64,000 bases of DNA from CAZAPG01 sp964486935 (GTDB lineage Bacteria > Chloroflexota > Anaerolineae > 4572-78 > J111). Positions 25,461-34,088 of the stretch are shown here, one piece after another (position 1 is the stretch's first letter; every line of letters starts with the position of its first letter). The notes beneath the pieces are model-generated. The model was not told the origin of the DNA. It saw nothing but the letters and a program-made list of their open reading frames with translations, and did no database searches. The position numbers and the translations under genes were made by a program. The DNA lies in NCBI GenBank assembly GCA_964486935.1, contig CAZAPG010000034.1, positions 1 to 64,000 on the forward strand. The letters are read 5' to 3'.

Positions 25461-26354
25461 TTATCCTTTGACTGCGCCTTCGACCATGCCCTGCAAAAAG
25501 GCCCGGCGGGCAAACAAAAAGAGCAGGATGCCGGGAATCATAATGAGCACGCAGGCCGCATTGAGTAACTCGTTGTTGTTGCCGGTGAGCTGGTTTTGAA
25601 AGTCGAACAGGCCCACCGTGGCTGTTTTCATGGCTGTGCTCGAAAGCAAAATCAGGGCGGTCAGGAAGTCGTTAAAATTGTAGACAAAATTAATCATAAA
25701 GACGGCAATCAACCCCGGCATCGAGATGGGGACCACCACATAAAGCAGGGTTTGGAACGGGGTGGCGCCATCGACGGCGGCGGCCTCTTCTAGCACCCGG
25801 GGAATGCTTTTGTAAAAGCCCATCATCACCCAAATGCCAAAGGGTACGCCGTAGGCTCCGTAAACCAGAATCATAATCAGGTAGGTATCCAGAATCCCCA
25901 AATCGCTGGCCAGTTTGTAGAGGGGAATCAGGTTGGTCAGGCCGGGCAGCATCATCATGCCCAAAATGAAGAGCATAAAGAAATTCCGGCCAAAAAATCT
26001 GAAGCGGGCAAAGGCGTAGCCGGCCATGGCGGCGATGAGGGTGGTGGCCGTAGCCCCGCCCAGGCTGTTGATGCCGCTGTTGAGAATATTGCGCAAGAAG
26101 CGGGGCGTCGATAAAAGCCGGGCGTAATGTTCAAAATAAAGTCCATCCTGGGGAATAATTTCTAGAGAGAGGCCGTAGCCCTTGGGCCGCAGCGAGGTCA
26201 AAATGGTGTAAAAAATTGGAAACAGAACCACCAGGCACAGGCTGATGAGTAAAATTTGGACAATCAAGGACTCCCACCGGGTGAGCCACTGATTAAGCGC
26301 CGAGTCTTTTGCTGGCGATGCAGGCATGGGCTGCCTTTGTGTTTGAACGCTCAT
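25461..26354 (-). CDS. Sugar ABC permease, MalG class
   Basis: A 297-aa permease of the carbohydrate-uptake-1 family. It has a cytoplasmic N-terminal extension, about six helices and the EAA loop around FYKSIPRVLEEAAAVDGATP. It pairs with the MalF-class permease encoded 27 bases upstream. No sugar-type ATPase is encoded in the operon, so a shared MsmX-like ATPase elsewhere is expected. Confidence 0.92.
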   Translation of the reverse strand: MSVQTQRQPMPASPAKDSALNQWLTRWESLIVQILLISLCLVVLFPIFYTILTSLRPKGYGLSLEIIPQDGLYFEHYARLLSTPRFLRNILNSGINSLGGATATTLIAAMAGYAFARFRFFGRNFFMLFILGMMMLPGLTNLIPLYKLASDLGILDTYLIMILVYGAYGVPFGIWVMMGFYKSIPRVLEEAAAVDGATPFQTLLYVVVPISMPGLIAVFMINFVYNFNDFLTALILLSSTAMKTATVGLFDFQNQLTGNNNELLNAACVLIMIPGILLFLFARRAFLQGMVEGAVKG

Positions 26355-26381
26355 ACTATCCCTCTCTTTCTCAAAGCCGCC

Positions 26382-27242
26382 TTAATCCAGAACTGTTTGG
26401 CTGCGCAAGGTGCGGATATAAATAACGGCCAGCAGCGCGTTCAGCAGAAACATAATTACCGATAGCGCCGCCCCGTAGCCAAAATTAAAGAAAAGAATGG
26501 CCTCGCGGTACATGTACAGGCTCAAAACTTCGGTAGCGCGGCCCGGCCCGCCGCCGGTAATAGATAAAAATAGTCCGGCGGCATTGATGGCGATAATGGT
26601 TAAAAAAACAACCGTTACCTGAGTGGTCGGCAGCAGCAGCGGCCAGGTTATTTTCCAGAAGGTCTGCCAGCGGCTGGCCCCATCAATGGCGGCGGCTTCG
26701 TTCAGGTCGCGGGGGATGGTTTGCAGCCCGGCCAGCAACAACAACATGGCAAAAGCCACAGTGCGCCAGATGGTGGCTCCGGTAACAACGCCCATCGCTC
26801 CGCCGGCGCTGCCCAAAAAAACAAGGTTGTTAAACACAGGCCCCAACCAGTTTTGCAGCAGGCCAAATTGGGGCAAAAAGAGCCAGCGAAACATCACCCC
26901 CGAAACAATCTCCGATAACATCCAGGGGACAAAGATGATGGTCATATAAATGCCGCCCAAACTGACTCCGCTGTTAAACATCAGGGCCAGAATAAAGGCA
27001 AAAAACATAACCAGCGCTAAAAAAAATAACCCAAAAACCGCGGTATTTTGCAGGCTTTCCCAAAAATTGCTGCTTTTGAAAATAATCTCAAAGTTTCGCA
27101 GCCCCACAAATTCTAACTGGCCGCGATTAGAGCGGTTCAAACTGAGATAAAGGCTGTACAGCGTTGGATACAGGCTAACAGTGATAATAAAAATTAGCGC
27201 CGGGGTAATTAACAGGTAAGGATACAATTTGTTGACTCGCAT
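26382..27242 (-). CDS. Sugar ABC permease, MalF class
   Basis: A 286-aa permease with six predicted helices. The N-terminus LYPYLLITPALIFIITVSLY and the EAA loop LQTIPRDLNEAAAIDGASRW are typical of MsmF/UgpA-type sugar permeases. It follows the binding-protein gene after 78 bases that contain a strong hairpin. Confidence 0.92.
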   Translation of the reverse strand: MRVNKLYPYLLITPALIFIITVSLYPTLYSLYLSLNRSNRGQLEFVGLRNFEIIFKSSNFWESLQNTAVFGLFFLALVMFFAFILALMFNSGVSLGGIYMTIIFVPWMLSEIVSGVMFRWLFLPQFGLLQNWLGPVFNNLVFLGSAGGAMGVVTGATIWRTVAFAMLLLLAGLQTIPRDLNEAAAIDGASRWQTFWKITWPLLLPTTQVTVVFLTIIAINAAGLFLSITGGGPGRATEVLSLYMYREAILFFNFGYGAALSVIMFLLNALLAVIYIRTLRSQTVLD

Positions 27243-27279
27243 CGACCGCCCCCTTTTTGTTATTGACCGGTAAAAAGAT

Positions 27280-27313
27280 TGTGCCAGGTTAGCAGCAACG
27301 CCAACCTGGCACA
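27280..27313 (-). promoter_or_regulatory. Intercistronic hairpin after sugar-binding-protein gene
   Basis: A perfect 11-bp inverted repeat, TGTGCCAGGTT / AACCTGGCACA with a 12-base loop, lies between the binding-protein stop and the MalF-class start. On the minus strand no long U-run follows. Its position matches the hairpin at 12308-12334 in the peptide operon, and it probably sets the ratio of binding protein to permeases. Confidence 0.6.
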
Positions 27314-27320
27314 GATTGGC

Positions 27321-28697
27321 TTACCAGTAACGGTTCAACACTTCTTCTTCGGCCTGTTTTAGCCGCTCCATTGGGTCGATGGTGGGGTCAAGCAGCATTT
27401 CCTGAAAGGCGATGGCCAGCGTGTCCAAACTTTCCACGTAGTAGGGGCTTTGTTCCATATAGCGGCCCTGCTCGCTCAGAATCCGGTCTACTTCGCTGTA
27501 GAAACCGCTATCAAACTGGCCGGCCTGATAAGCGGCTTTGGTGGTAGGGATACCAAATTGAGCTTCGGCCCATTTGGCCAGAAATTCCGGCTGCATGTAG
27601 CCGCGCAACCAGGCCCGCGCGCCTTCCGGATTTTTGGCTCCCTTGGGCACTACCCAGCCTTCGCTGACCATGAACACCTGCGGCGGGCCGCCGTTAAAGC
27701 TAACTCCGCCGGTCATGCCTGTTTCGCCGGCATCCACCGAGTCCTTTAAGCCGGGCACAAAAATGGCCGACCAACTGCCGCCGCGCATCGAGGCGGCTTC
27801 GCCGTTCATCCACGGGGCTTCGGCGTCGGCCCAATCGCCGGTAATGTTAACGGCCGGAATGTATTCGTTGTTAACCAGCTCCCTGGCAAATTCAACCACC
27901 TCGACCATCTCTTCGCTGGCCCAGGCCGGCTTGCCCTCTTCATCAAAAATATGGCCGCCGTTAGAGTAAACGTAGGGCGCCCAGGATAACTCAATAGCTC
28001 CGTAGCTGCGACCGGCAAAAAAGGTGGTAAAATATTCACCTTTTTCTTTAATGGTCGGGGCTGCGGCCAGCCAATCCTCACTGGTTTGGGGAAAGCCTTC
28101 TGGGAAGTCGGCTTTGCTATAAAACATCATGCTGCCCCGCACGTTGTGGGCCACGCAAACCCGCTCGCCGTTGATGACGCAGGCCAGCTTGTCGCCGTCG
28201 GTCAGTTCGGCTACCCACGGCTCACCTTTGAGCAAGTCGTCCAGCGGCATCAAAGCGCCCGCATCGAGCAGCGAGGGGATGTGCTGGCTGCCCGCCTCAA
28301 CCACATCGGGCACATTGCCGCCAGATTGCACGGCCAGCGCCAACTTGGGCGAAAGCTGGTCCCAGGCAATTTGCTCATAAACAACAGTGATGCCCGTTTC
28401 TTTTTCAAAATCATCAACTCGTTGTTTTAACGACACGCTGTTCTGGTCTTCGGTGTCCGTCAAATCGTAACGAGACCAGATAGTGATGGAGCCGGCTTCT
28501 TCCGGCATCGCTTCTTCCTCGGCGGCTTCTTCTTCAGGCGCTGCCTCTTGTTGGGCCGGCGCCGCTTCTTCAGCAGGGGCGGCTTCTTCCTGGGCTGGGG
28601 CTGCCGGTTCTGCCGGGGCGGGTTGGCCGCCGCAAGCTGCCAGGAGTAAGGCTAACAGCGCCATCAAAGTCATCGTCCAGATTATTCGCTTATTCAT
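27321..28697 (-). CDS. Sugar ABC solute-binding lipoprotein
   Basis: A 458-aa family-1 extracellular binding protein. The signal peptide ends in LLLAAC, followed by a long Pro/Ala/Glu linker (about residues 25-68). The mature domain begins SITIWSRYD and has the VVEAGSQHIPSLLDAGALMP region typical of sugar-binding proteins. It is encoded between the GH31 enzyme and the permeases, so xylose-containing oligosaccharides are a reasonable ligand guess. Confidence 0.92.
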   Translation of the reverse strand: MNKRIIWTMTLMALLALLLAACGGQPAPAEPAAPAQEEAAPAEEAAPAQQEAAPEEEAAEEEAMPEEAGSITIWSRYDLTDTEDQNSVSLKQRVDDFEKETGITVVYEQIAWDQLSPKLALAVQSGGNVPDVVEAGSQHIPSLLDAGALMPLDDLLKGEPWVAELTDGDKLACVINGERVCVAHNVRGSMMFYSKADFPEGFPQTSEDWLAAAPTIKEKGEYFTTFFAGRSYGAIELSWAPYVYSNGGHIFDEEGKPAWASEEMVEVVEFARELVNNEYIPAVNITGDWADAEAPWMNGEAASMRGGSWSAIFVPGLKDSVDAGETGMTGGVSFNGGPPQVFMVSEGWVVPKGAKNPEGARAWLRGYMQPEFLAKWAEAQFGIPTTKAAYQAGQFDSGFYSEVDRILSEQGRYMEQSPYYVESLDTLAIAFQEMLLDPTIDPMERLKQAEEEVLNRYW

Positions 28698-28782
28698 GAT
28701 AAATCTCCTCCGCTAGCAAATGTTTGACAATTTCTAAACGTGTCAGGCTTAGATGAGGTAAAAAATTTAGATAGACTGGCAA
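28690..28782 (-). CDS. Candidate small leader ORF, 30 aa
   Basis: A perfect anti-SD complement AGGAGGTGA is followed 2 bases later by TTG, which opens a 30-codon frame (MPVYLNFLPHLSLTRL and so on, ending IYHE). Its TAA lies inside the first codons of the binding-protein gene (ATGAATAAG), so the two overlap by 8 bases and could be translationally coupled. No homologue is known to me. The SD is better than that of many genes here, but TTG and the short spacing reduce confidence. Confidence 0.35.
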   Translation of the reverse strand: MPVYLNFLPHLSLTRLEIVKHLLAEEIYHE

Positions 28783-28803
28783 TTCACCTCCTTGCATAAT
28801 GGG

Positions 28804-31215
28804 TCAATCTGACAGGATAAACTCAACCGTTGTGGCGCTCTGGCCATCAAAACGAACCCGCTGCCCGCCTTGATGCCTCTCCAGCGGCAGCGACTTGCCC
28901 GCACTCTGGGCGCTTTTTGCCGACACGCCATACAGTATCAGCTCCACGCTGCCGGGCGCAGGGTCTACTTCAACCGTTAACTGGCCGGCGCGACGCGTAA
29001 CGCGCGCGCTGATTTGCGGTTTGTCTTCATTGTAAATAATGGTCTCGTGTGACTCCTGCGGCTGGTAAAGTGCCAGCGTCAGCGGGTCGAGCGGTTTTTC
29101 ATCGGCAAAGGCCAGCTCAGGCCCCATTGGAATGATGGCCCCGGCCCGCACCCAAACCGGAATCGTGTCGAGCGGCGCGTCTATGTCGAGCCACTGCCCG
29201 CCGGATTGGGGCTGTTTGCTCCAGTAGTCAAGCCAGATGCCTGCCGGCAGATACACCCGGCAGCGATGGTCGGCCCGCAGAACCGGCGCAACCAGCAAGT
29301 CGTCGCCAAACAGGTATTGCCAATCCAGATGATGCGTGTTGGCATCGTGCGGATATTCCAGCAGCAGGGGTTTGACCAGCGGCAGGCCGGTTTGGGTCGA
29401 TTTGACGGCCTGGGAGTAGATGTAGGGCAGCAGCCGGTAGCGCAATTTTAGATAGCGACGGGCAATCTCTTCTACCTGTGGGCCATAGCTCCACGGTTCG
29501 CGGGGCTGTTTGCCGTGCGCCCGCAAGTGCGACGAGAAGACCCCAAATTGCAGCCAGCGAATGTAGGTGAGGGCGTCTTTGGGGTAGTCAGCCTGGGTTT
29601 CAAAATCAAACGCCTGGGGCGAGTAGTCAAAGCCGCCTACATCGTGGCTGCAAAACGGCACACCCGACAGCCCGTAACTGAGCAGGCCGCGCAGTTGGCC
29701 GGCCATCTGGTCCAGGCTGCTGTAGCTATCGCCGCCCCACTGCACGGGGTACCGCTGCGAGCCGGCATAGCCGGAGCGACCCCAGGTTAAGCCCCGGCCA
29801 AAACGGCGTTTGGTTAGTTCAAACACGGTTTTGTTGTACAGCAGCGGGTACAGGTTGTGCATTTCCAAACCGGTGCGGCCATCAAAATAAATAGCGTCAG
29901 CCGGAGACTGCTCGCCAAAATCGGTTTTAAAAACAGCCACGCCTATCTCTAACAAGGCGTCTAATTTGTCCTCAAACCAGCGGCGGGCGGCGGGATTGGT
30001 AAAATCAACGGCGGCCAGGGTGTTGCCGCTAAAGCTTTCGATAATTGGAGCCGGGTTGTCGCTGGCGGGCCGGCGCACAAAATAGCCATTGGCAAGCCCT
30101 TCATTGTAGGCTTTAGAGCCGGCGGGTACATAGGGGTGAATCCAGAGACAGGTTCGCAACCCCTGGTCGCGCAGTGTTTGAGTCATCTGCTGCGGTTGGG
30201 GAAAGCTTTGCCGGTCCCATTCAAAGGTTGTCCAGGGGGGATCGCCCATCCACCAGGGGTCCAGGCTGATAACGTCGGCGGGAAAATCGCGGGCACGCAT
30301 CTGGCGGGCCACTTCTTCTACCTCGGCCTGGCTTTTATAGCCGCAGCGTGATATCCAAAAACCAAAGGACCATTTGGGCGGCATCGGAGCGCGACCGGTT
30401 AATTCCGTATAAGCCGATAGTATCTGTTTGAGGGAAGGGCCATAAATCAGAAAGTAGTCAAGCTGGTTGTCGGCCACATGCAGCGAGTAGGAAATGCTCG
30501 ACTGGCTGCCCATGCGGTAAACAATGGGGTAAGTAGTGTGCAGAAACAGGCCGTAGCCGGCGGAACTCATAAAAAAGGGAACGTTTTTGTAAGAGCGCTG
30601 GCTGCTGACGTTGCCGGAATCAACCGCCCAGGAGGTCATCTTCTGCCCCCACTTGTTGAGCGAGGTAAATTTTTCGCCAAAGCCGTAAAATCGTTCGCCG
30701 GGCGCAACCGCCACGGTTTCGCGGGTGGTCAGGCTGCCATCGGGTTGCTGCTCAAAGCCGGTGGGCGGCGCCTCGTAGCCGGGGCCGTAGGCGCGGTCAT
30801 CAACGCGCTGGCTAAATAAGGGCGTTGGCTGGTTGCCGGCAAAAACGCGCATATGCCAGGGAAACCGCTGAAATTCTACCCGCACCGGCCCGGCCTCAAG
30901 AGTCACTCCCTGGGCGTTCCTCTTCAGGTTGAAGGGAGGCGTGGGCCACTGCTCAACCTCCGGGATTAATATTTCGGCAGGCCCCGGTTTGACCTTTTCT
31001 GGACTCATTCGCACCCGCAAAATATTCGGTTTGATTACGTCAACCTGAAAAATTGCCGGCTGACCATTTGCCAGTTGACTCTCAAAGCGAACGCCGGTCT
31101 CGGTGCGGGTGTAATCGGTCCAGCGGCGCAGGTGGGTGGTGGAAACCGGAACGGCCATGACATCAAGGGGTGCGGTCAGGGCTTGCCAGTCGATGGGTTT
31201 GTGCATTGTTTTCAC
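28804..31215 (-). CDS. GH31 glycosidase, alpha-xylosidase type
   Basis: An 803-aa glycoside hydrolase of family 31, which releases alpha-linked xylose or glucose with retention. The nucleophile fits Asp432 in FKTDFGEQSP, the wording seen in YicI-type alpha-xylosidases, and the acid/base Asp496 in QWGGDSYSS. The N-terminal beta-sandwich (FYGFGEKF) and C-terminal beta domains are present. There is no signal peptide, so it acts on imported oligosaccharides. It lies 14 bases after the LacI regulator gene and upstream of the sugar importer. Specificity for xylose over glucose is inferred from the KTDFGE motif. Confidence 0.92.
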   Translation of the reverse strand: MKTMHKPIDWQALTAPLDVMAVPVSTTHLRRWTDYTRTETGVRFESQLANGQPAIFQVDVIKPNILRVRMSPEKVKPGPAEILIPEVEQWPTPPFNLKRNAQGVTLEAGPVRVEFQRFPWHMRVFAGNQPTPLFSQRVDDRAYGPGYEAPPTGFEQQPDGSLTTRETVAVAPGERFYGFGEKFTSLNKWGQKMTSWAVDSGNVSSQRSYKNVPFFMSSAGYGLFLHTTYPIVYRMGSQSSISYSLHVADNQLDYFLIYGPSLKQILSAYTELTGRAPMPPKWSFGFWISRCGYKSQAEVEEVARQMRARDFPADVISLDPWWMGDPPWTTFEWDRQSFPQPQQMTQTLRDQGLRTCLWIHPYVPAGSKAYNEGLANGYFVRRPASDNPAPIIESFSGNTLAAVDFTNPAARRWFEDKLDALLEIGVAVFKTDFGEQSPADAIYFDGRTGLEMHNLYPLLYNKTVFELTKRRFGRGLTWGRSGYAGSQRYPVQWGGDSYSSLDQMAGQLRGLLSYGLSGVPFCSHDVGGFDYSPQAFDFETQADYPKDALTYIRWLQFGVFSSHLRAHGKQPREPWSYGPQVEEIARRYLKLRYRLLPYIYSQAVKSTQTGLPLVKPLLLEYPHDANTHHLDWQYLFGDDLLVAPVLRADHRCRVYLPAGIWLDYWSKQPQSGGQWLDIDAPLDTIPVWVRAGAIIPMGPELAFADEKPLDPLTLALYQPQESHETIIYNEDKPQISARVTRRAGQLTVEVDPAPGSVELILYGVSAKSAQSAGKSLPLERHQGGQRVRFDGQSATTVEFILSD

Positions 31216-31229
31216 TCCCGGCAGTTCTG

Positions 31230-32243
31230 TTAGTTGATAGAGGCGGGCGGCGCGGTACTTTCTCCAATTATCAGGCGCGGTTTGACCAAAACCTGCGCCT
31301 GTGCGGGCGACTGGCCCGCCAGATATTTAAGGAGCATTGTGGCGGCCAGGTTGGTAATTTTTTCCGGCTCAATATCTACCGCGGTGGGTTTGAAAGGGGC
31401 AACATGAATAATGGTTGAGTAATCAAAGGTAATCAACGAGAGGTCGGTGGGGATTGATAGGCCCCGATTTTGGGCGGCCTGAGCGACGCCCCAAGCCGCC
31501 AGGTCATTCCACACAATTACGGCGGTGGTGTGCGGATGCCTATTGAGCAGGGCGTGGGTGGCGGCCTCGCCGCCGGCTGACGAAAGCTGGCAAGGCTGCA
31601 TGAACCAGGCCAAATTGTGAAGCTGGCAGACCCGTTTAAACGCCTGTTGCGCCCGAGAGGCAAACCCAAAATTGGGCGCGTCCTGGTGCAGGTAGGCAAT
31701 CGAGCGGTGCCCCAACCCGACCAGATGGTTCACACATTCAGATATAGCCAGGTCGATATCCAAATCCACATAGGCCAGGCCGGTATTATCGGCGCACCGG
31801 CCGACCAGCACAAAAGGAAGGCCGCTTTGCCGCAATAGCTCAACTCGCGGGTCCTCTAACAGTACCTGCATCAAGATAAAGCCATCGGCCAGACTGCCCT
31901 GCACAAAAGATTGCAGGTGGTTTGAACTCTGCTGAGGGTGGGTCAATAATAAAAAAGCGTAATCGGCGTTGTTAATAACGTTGGCCGCGCCAACAATAAA
32001 CTTTGTTTCCAGGCCGGAGATTTGAGGGGCGTAAAGGGGAAAAACAAAACCAATGGTTCGGCTTGGCTGGCCGGCCAGCCGCTGGGCAACCGGATGGGGT
32101 TGGTAGCCAAGCTGGTCTATCACCTGAAAAATGCGCTGCCGGGTATCTTCTGAAATGGGGCGTTTGCCACTGAGCGCGTGCGAAACAGTACTTTTGCTGA
32201 CCCCTGCCTGCGCGGCTACATCGGCAATGGTGATGCGTTTCAA
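31230..32243 (-). CDS. LacI-family transcriptional regulator
   Basis: A 337-aa repressor with an N-terminal LacI helix-turn-helix (ITIADVAAQAGVSKSTVSHAL) and hinge helix, then a periplasmic-binding-protein-like sugar sensor. It is the first gene of the sugar operon, and two matching operators flank its own -10 box, so it probably represses the entire operon until its sugar ligand binds. The GH31 gene follows 14 bases later. Confidence 0.95.
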   Translation of the reverse strand: MKRITIADVAAQAGVSKSTVSHALSGKRPISEDTRQRIFQVIDQLGYQPHPVAQRLAGQPSRTIGFVFPLYAPQISGLETKFIVGAANVINNADYAFLLLTHPQQSSNHLQSFVQGSLADGFILMQVLLEDPRVELLRQSGLPFVLVGRCADNTGLAYVDLDIDLAISECVNHLVGLGHRSIAYLHQDAPNFGFASRAQQAFKRVCQLHNLAWFMQPCQLSSAGGEAATHALLNRHPHTTAVIVWNDLAAWGVAQAAQNRGLSIPTDLSLITFDYSTIIHVAPFKPTAVDIEPEKITNLAATMLLKYLAGQSPAQAQVLVKPRLIIGESTAPPASIN

Positions 32244-32262
32244 GAGGCGGCTCCTTTGCCAT

Positions 32263-32318
32263 AAATCATCAAACCGGTTTGATGATTTGATTATACATCA
32301 AACCGGTTTGACAGGCAA
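32263..32318 (-). promoter_or_regulatory. LacI-type promoter with two operators
   Basis: On the minus strand TTGCCT (32313-32318) and TATAAT (32290-32295) are 17 bases apart. A 14-bp palindrome TCAAACCGGTTTGA (32298-32311) fills the spacer, and a larger perfect 26-bp palindrome with the same AAACCGGTTT core (32263-32288) sits just after the -10 box. The central CG-containing core is the LacI-family operator style. Two sites about 29 bases apart centre to centre (under three helical turns) would allow cooperative repression of the downstream sugar operon. Confidence 0.87.
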
Positions 32319-32463
32319 TTTTGCCAGCCGGATTCACCTCAATGATTTTGAACACCAAAAACAATTTGACAAGTATGGGGAATTGCCAGGTGGAGCGGTT
32401 ATGGCGCAAATTCTATCAGCAAAGCGCACCTGATGAAAGCCCCACAGAGTGATAGCGCTTGCG

Positions 32464-33273
32464 CTAAACCAGGCTTAAAAGCGTGGCGGCAAAACCGGCC
32501 AGAGCATCATACCCGGAATAGGCCCCAAACCGGGTGACACGTTGCGCCGCCTCAGCCACTTTGGGCGGGTCTTTTGAAACCAGGGCCTGCGCCAGTTTGT
32601 GCCACGGCTCCACAAATTGGCCTTTGGCGGCGGCGCTCAAAAACGCGGCGCTCAATACCGTGGTTCGGGGCGCGGCCACTCGCTCAATTTGGGCGGCCAG
32701 TTCTTCTCGACCAACCAGCCACAAGGCTGCCATCACCCCCACTATGTAATCATCGCCGCCAGGGGTCAGCCCCAGCCCCAATCCGGCCAACCGGCCCACA
32801 GGCGGCTTGATGTTGTCGTTTTGAACGATAGCCCGTTGAAGCTCAACGGCTGCTTTCTGGATAGCTCGAACGATAATTTTTTCGGTGGGGCTTAGCCGGC
32901 TCAGATGGGGCCAGTCCGCATAGTTTTGTAACACGGCGGCAACAGCGGGGGCAAAAGTGAGGGGCGACCAGGGGCGAGGCAGGCCCGGTTCCCAGACGTC
33001 AGCCTGTTCCAGATTGAGTTGCCGGTTTCCAAGGGTCAGGCGGCGGGCGTCAATCCAAACCGGTTGATTGCAGGCCAGCGCTTCAAAAAAAGCGGGGGCA
33101 TCGAGCGTAATAGAAAAAGGGCCTCGGCCAAGCTCCGGCGCTACCAGCGCAACCACCCGCTGGTTGGCGTCAATCAGGTTGCAGGCCCGGCGGAACACGC
33201 TCCACACTCGCCCCTCAAAAGGGGTTGCAGCCAGCGCGTCCTTTAGTGGGCGGGCAATAGAGAGGGCCGTCAC
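32464..33273 (-). CDS. DUF2877 protein, AllH-like
   Basis: A 269-aa protein of the DUF2877 family. The signature GLGLGLTPGGDDYIVGVMAAL is near residues 166-186. In enterobacteria the DUF2877 protein AllH works with FdrA and a DUF1116 protein (AllG) as oxamate carbamoyltransferase in allantoin catabolism; both other families are encoded in this same run. It is the last gene, and it overlaps the ComA-like gene by 4 bases (ATGA). Whether the substrate here is oxamate is unknown, because no other allantoin gene or carbamate kinase is in the window. Confidence 0.8.
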   Translation of the reverse strand: MTALSIARPLKDALAATPFEGRVWSVFRRACNLIDANQRVVALVAPELGRGPFSITLDAPAFFEALACNQPVWIDARRLTLGNRQLNLEQADVWEPGLPRPWSPLTFAPAVAAVLQNYADWPHLSRLSPTEKIIVRAIQKAAVELQRAIVQNDNIKPPVGRLAGLGLGLTPGGDDYIVGVMAALWLVGREELAAQIERVAAPRTTVLSAAFLSAAAKGQFVEPWHKLAQALVSKDPPKVAEAAQRVTRFGAYSGYDALAGFAATLLSLV

Positions 33274-34088
33274 TCATAATCCTCGATGGCCTCCAGATGG
33301 GGCGCAAAGTGGCGAAATGTTTCAAAACGCAGGCCGCAGCGCAGCGCCTCCAGCCCCAGCACGTCGCGTGGTTTCACGTTGCCCAGGTTGACGTTGGGGC
33401 CGCAGCGCAAAATGAGCGCGGCCTGCTGCCGCTGCCGGGGCGCTTCCCAGATAACGTCGCCGCGACTGTCGCCCAGACAGTTGACAATGGCGGTCAGTTC
33501 ATCCTGGCGCAGCTCCCCGGCCTGGTCAAAAATGCCGATACCCGCGCCCGACTCGCGGGCCTCGAAAATGACCTTGTCGGCCCCCACCGATAAATCGCCG
33601 GCAATCTGGTCGCAAATTTCGCGGGGCGAGAGGTGGATGGACGAATCCTTTTTGCCAACTTCGGTGATGACCTTCAGGCCGGCGTCGCGGGCGCGTTTGA
33701 TGGCGTCATCGCGCACCTGGCGAGACATGCTGATGGTGCCGTCGGAAATTTCAATGGCGGTGAAACCCAGCCGGACGGCTCGCTGCACAAATTGGGGGTA
33801 AACATGGTGCACCAGGGCCGCTTCCATCAGCGTGCCGCCGGGGTAAATGTCAATACGGTAGGCGCGGGTCAAATCTATTTTGCGGCGCAGTAAATTTTCA
33901 TCTATAAAAACCGACGTGCCAAAACTGAGCTTGATCTGGTCAATATAATCGCCGGTCAATTCCAGCAAATCCTGCGTGGCGCGAAAACCCTGGCAGCGAT
34001 CGAGGACCATGGTCAGGCCTGATTGCCGGGGCCGGGCCATCTGGCGTTTGCCGGTTAATTGGGGAAGCAAATCATGCCAGGCTTTCAT
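33270..34088 (-). CDS. ComA-like phosphosulfolactate synthase
   Basis: A 272-aa TIM-barrel protein of the (2R)-phospho-3-sulfolactate synthase family, which adds sulfite to phosphoenolpyruvate as the first step of methanogen-type coenzyme M synthesis. Family stretches are DQIKLSFGTSVFIDENLLRR, YPGGTLMEAA, EISDGTISMSRQ, TEVGKKDSS and ARESGAGIGIFD. ATG 34088 (MKAWHDLLP) fits the family N-terminus and overlaps the preceding gene by 17 bases. ComB and ComC partners are not visible in the window, so it may make sulfolactate for another purpose or use a different nucleophile. Confidence 0.83.
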   Translation of the reverse strand: MKAWHDLLPQLTGKRQMARPRQSGLTMVLDRCQGFRATQDLLELTGDYIDQIKLSFGTSVFIDENLLRRKIDLTRAYRIDIYPGGTLMEAALVHHVYPQFVQRAVRLGFTAIEISDGTISMSRQVRDDAIKRARDAGLKVITEVGKKDSSIHLSPREICDQIAGDLSVGADKVIFEARESGAGIGIFDQAGELRQDELTAIVNCLGDSRGDVIWEAPRQRQQAALILRCGPNVNLGNVKPRDVLGLEALRCGLRFETFRHFAPHLEAIEDYE

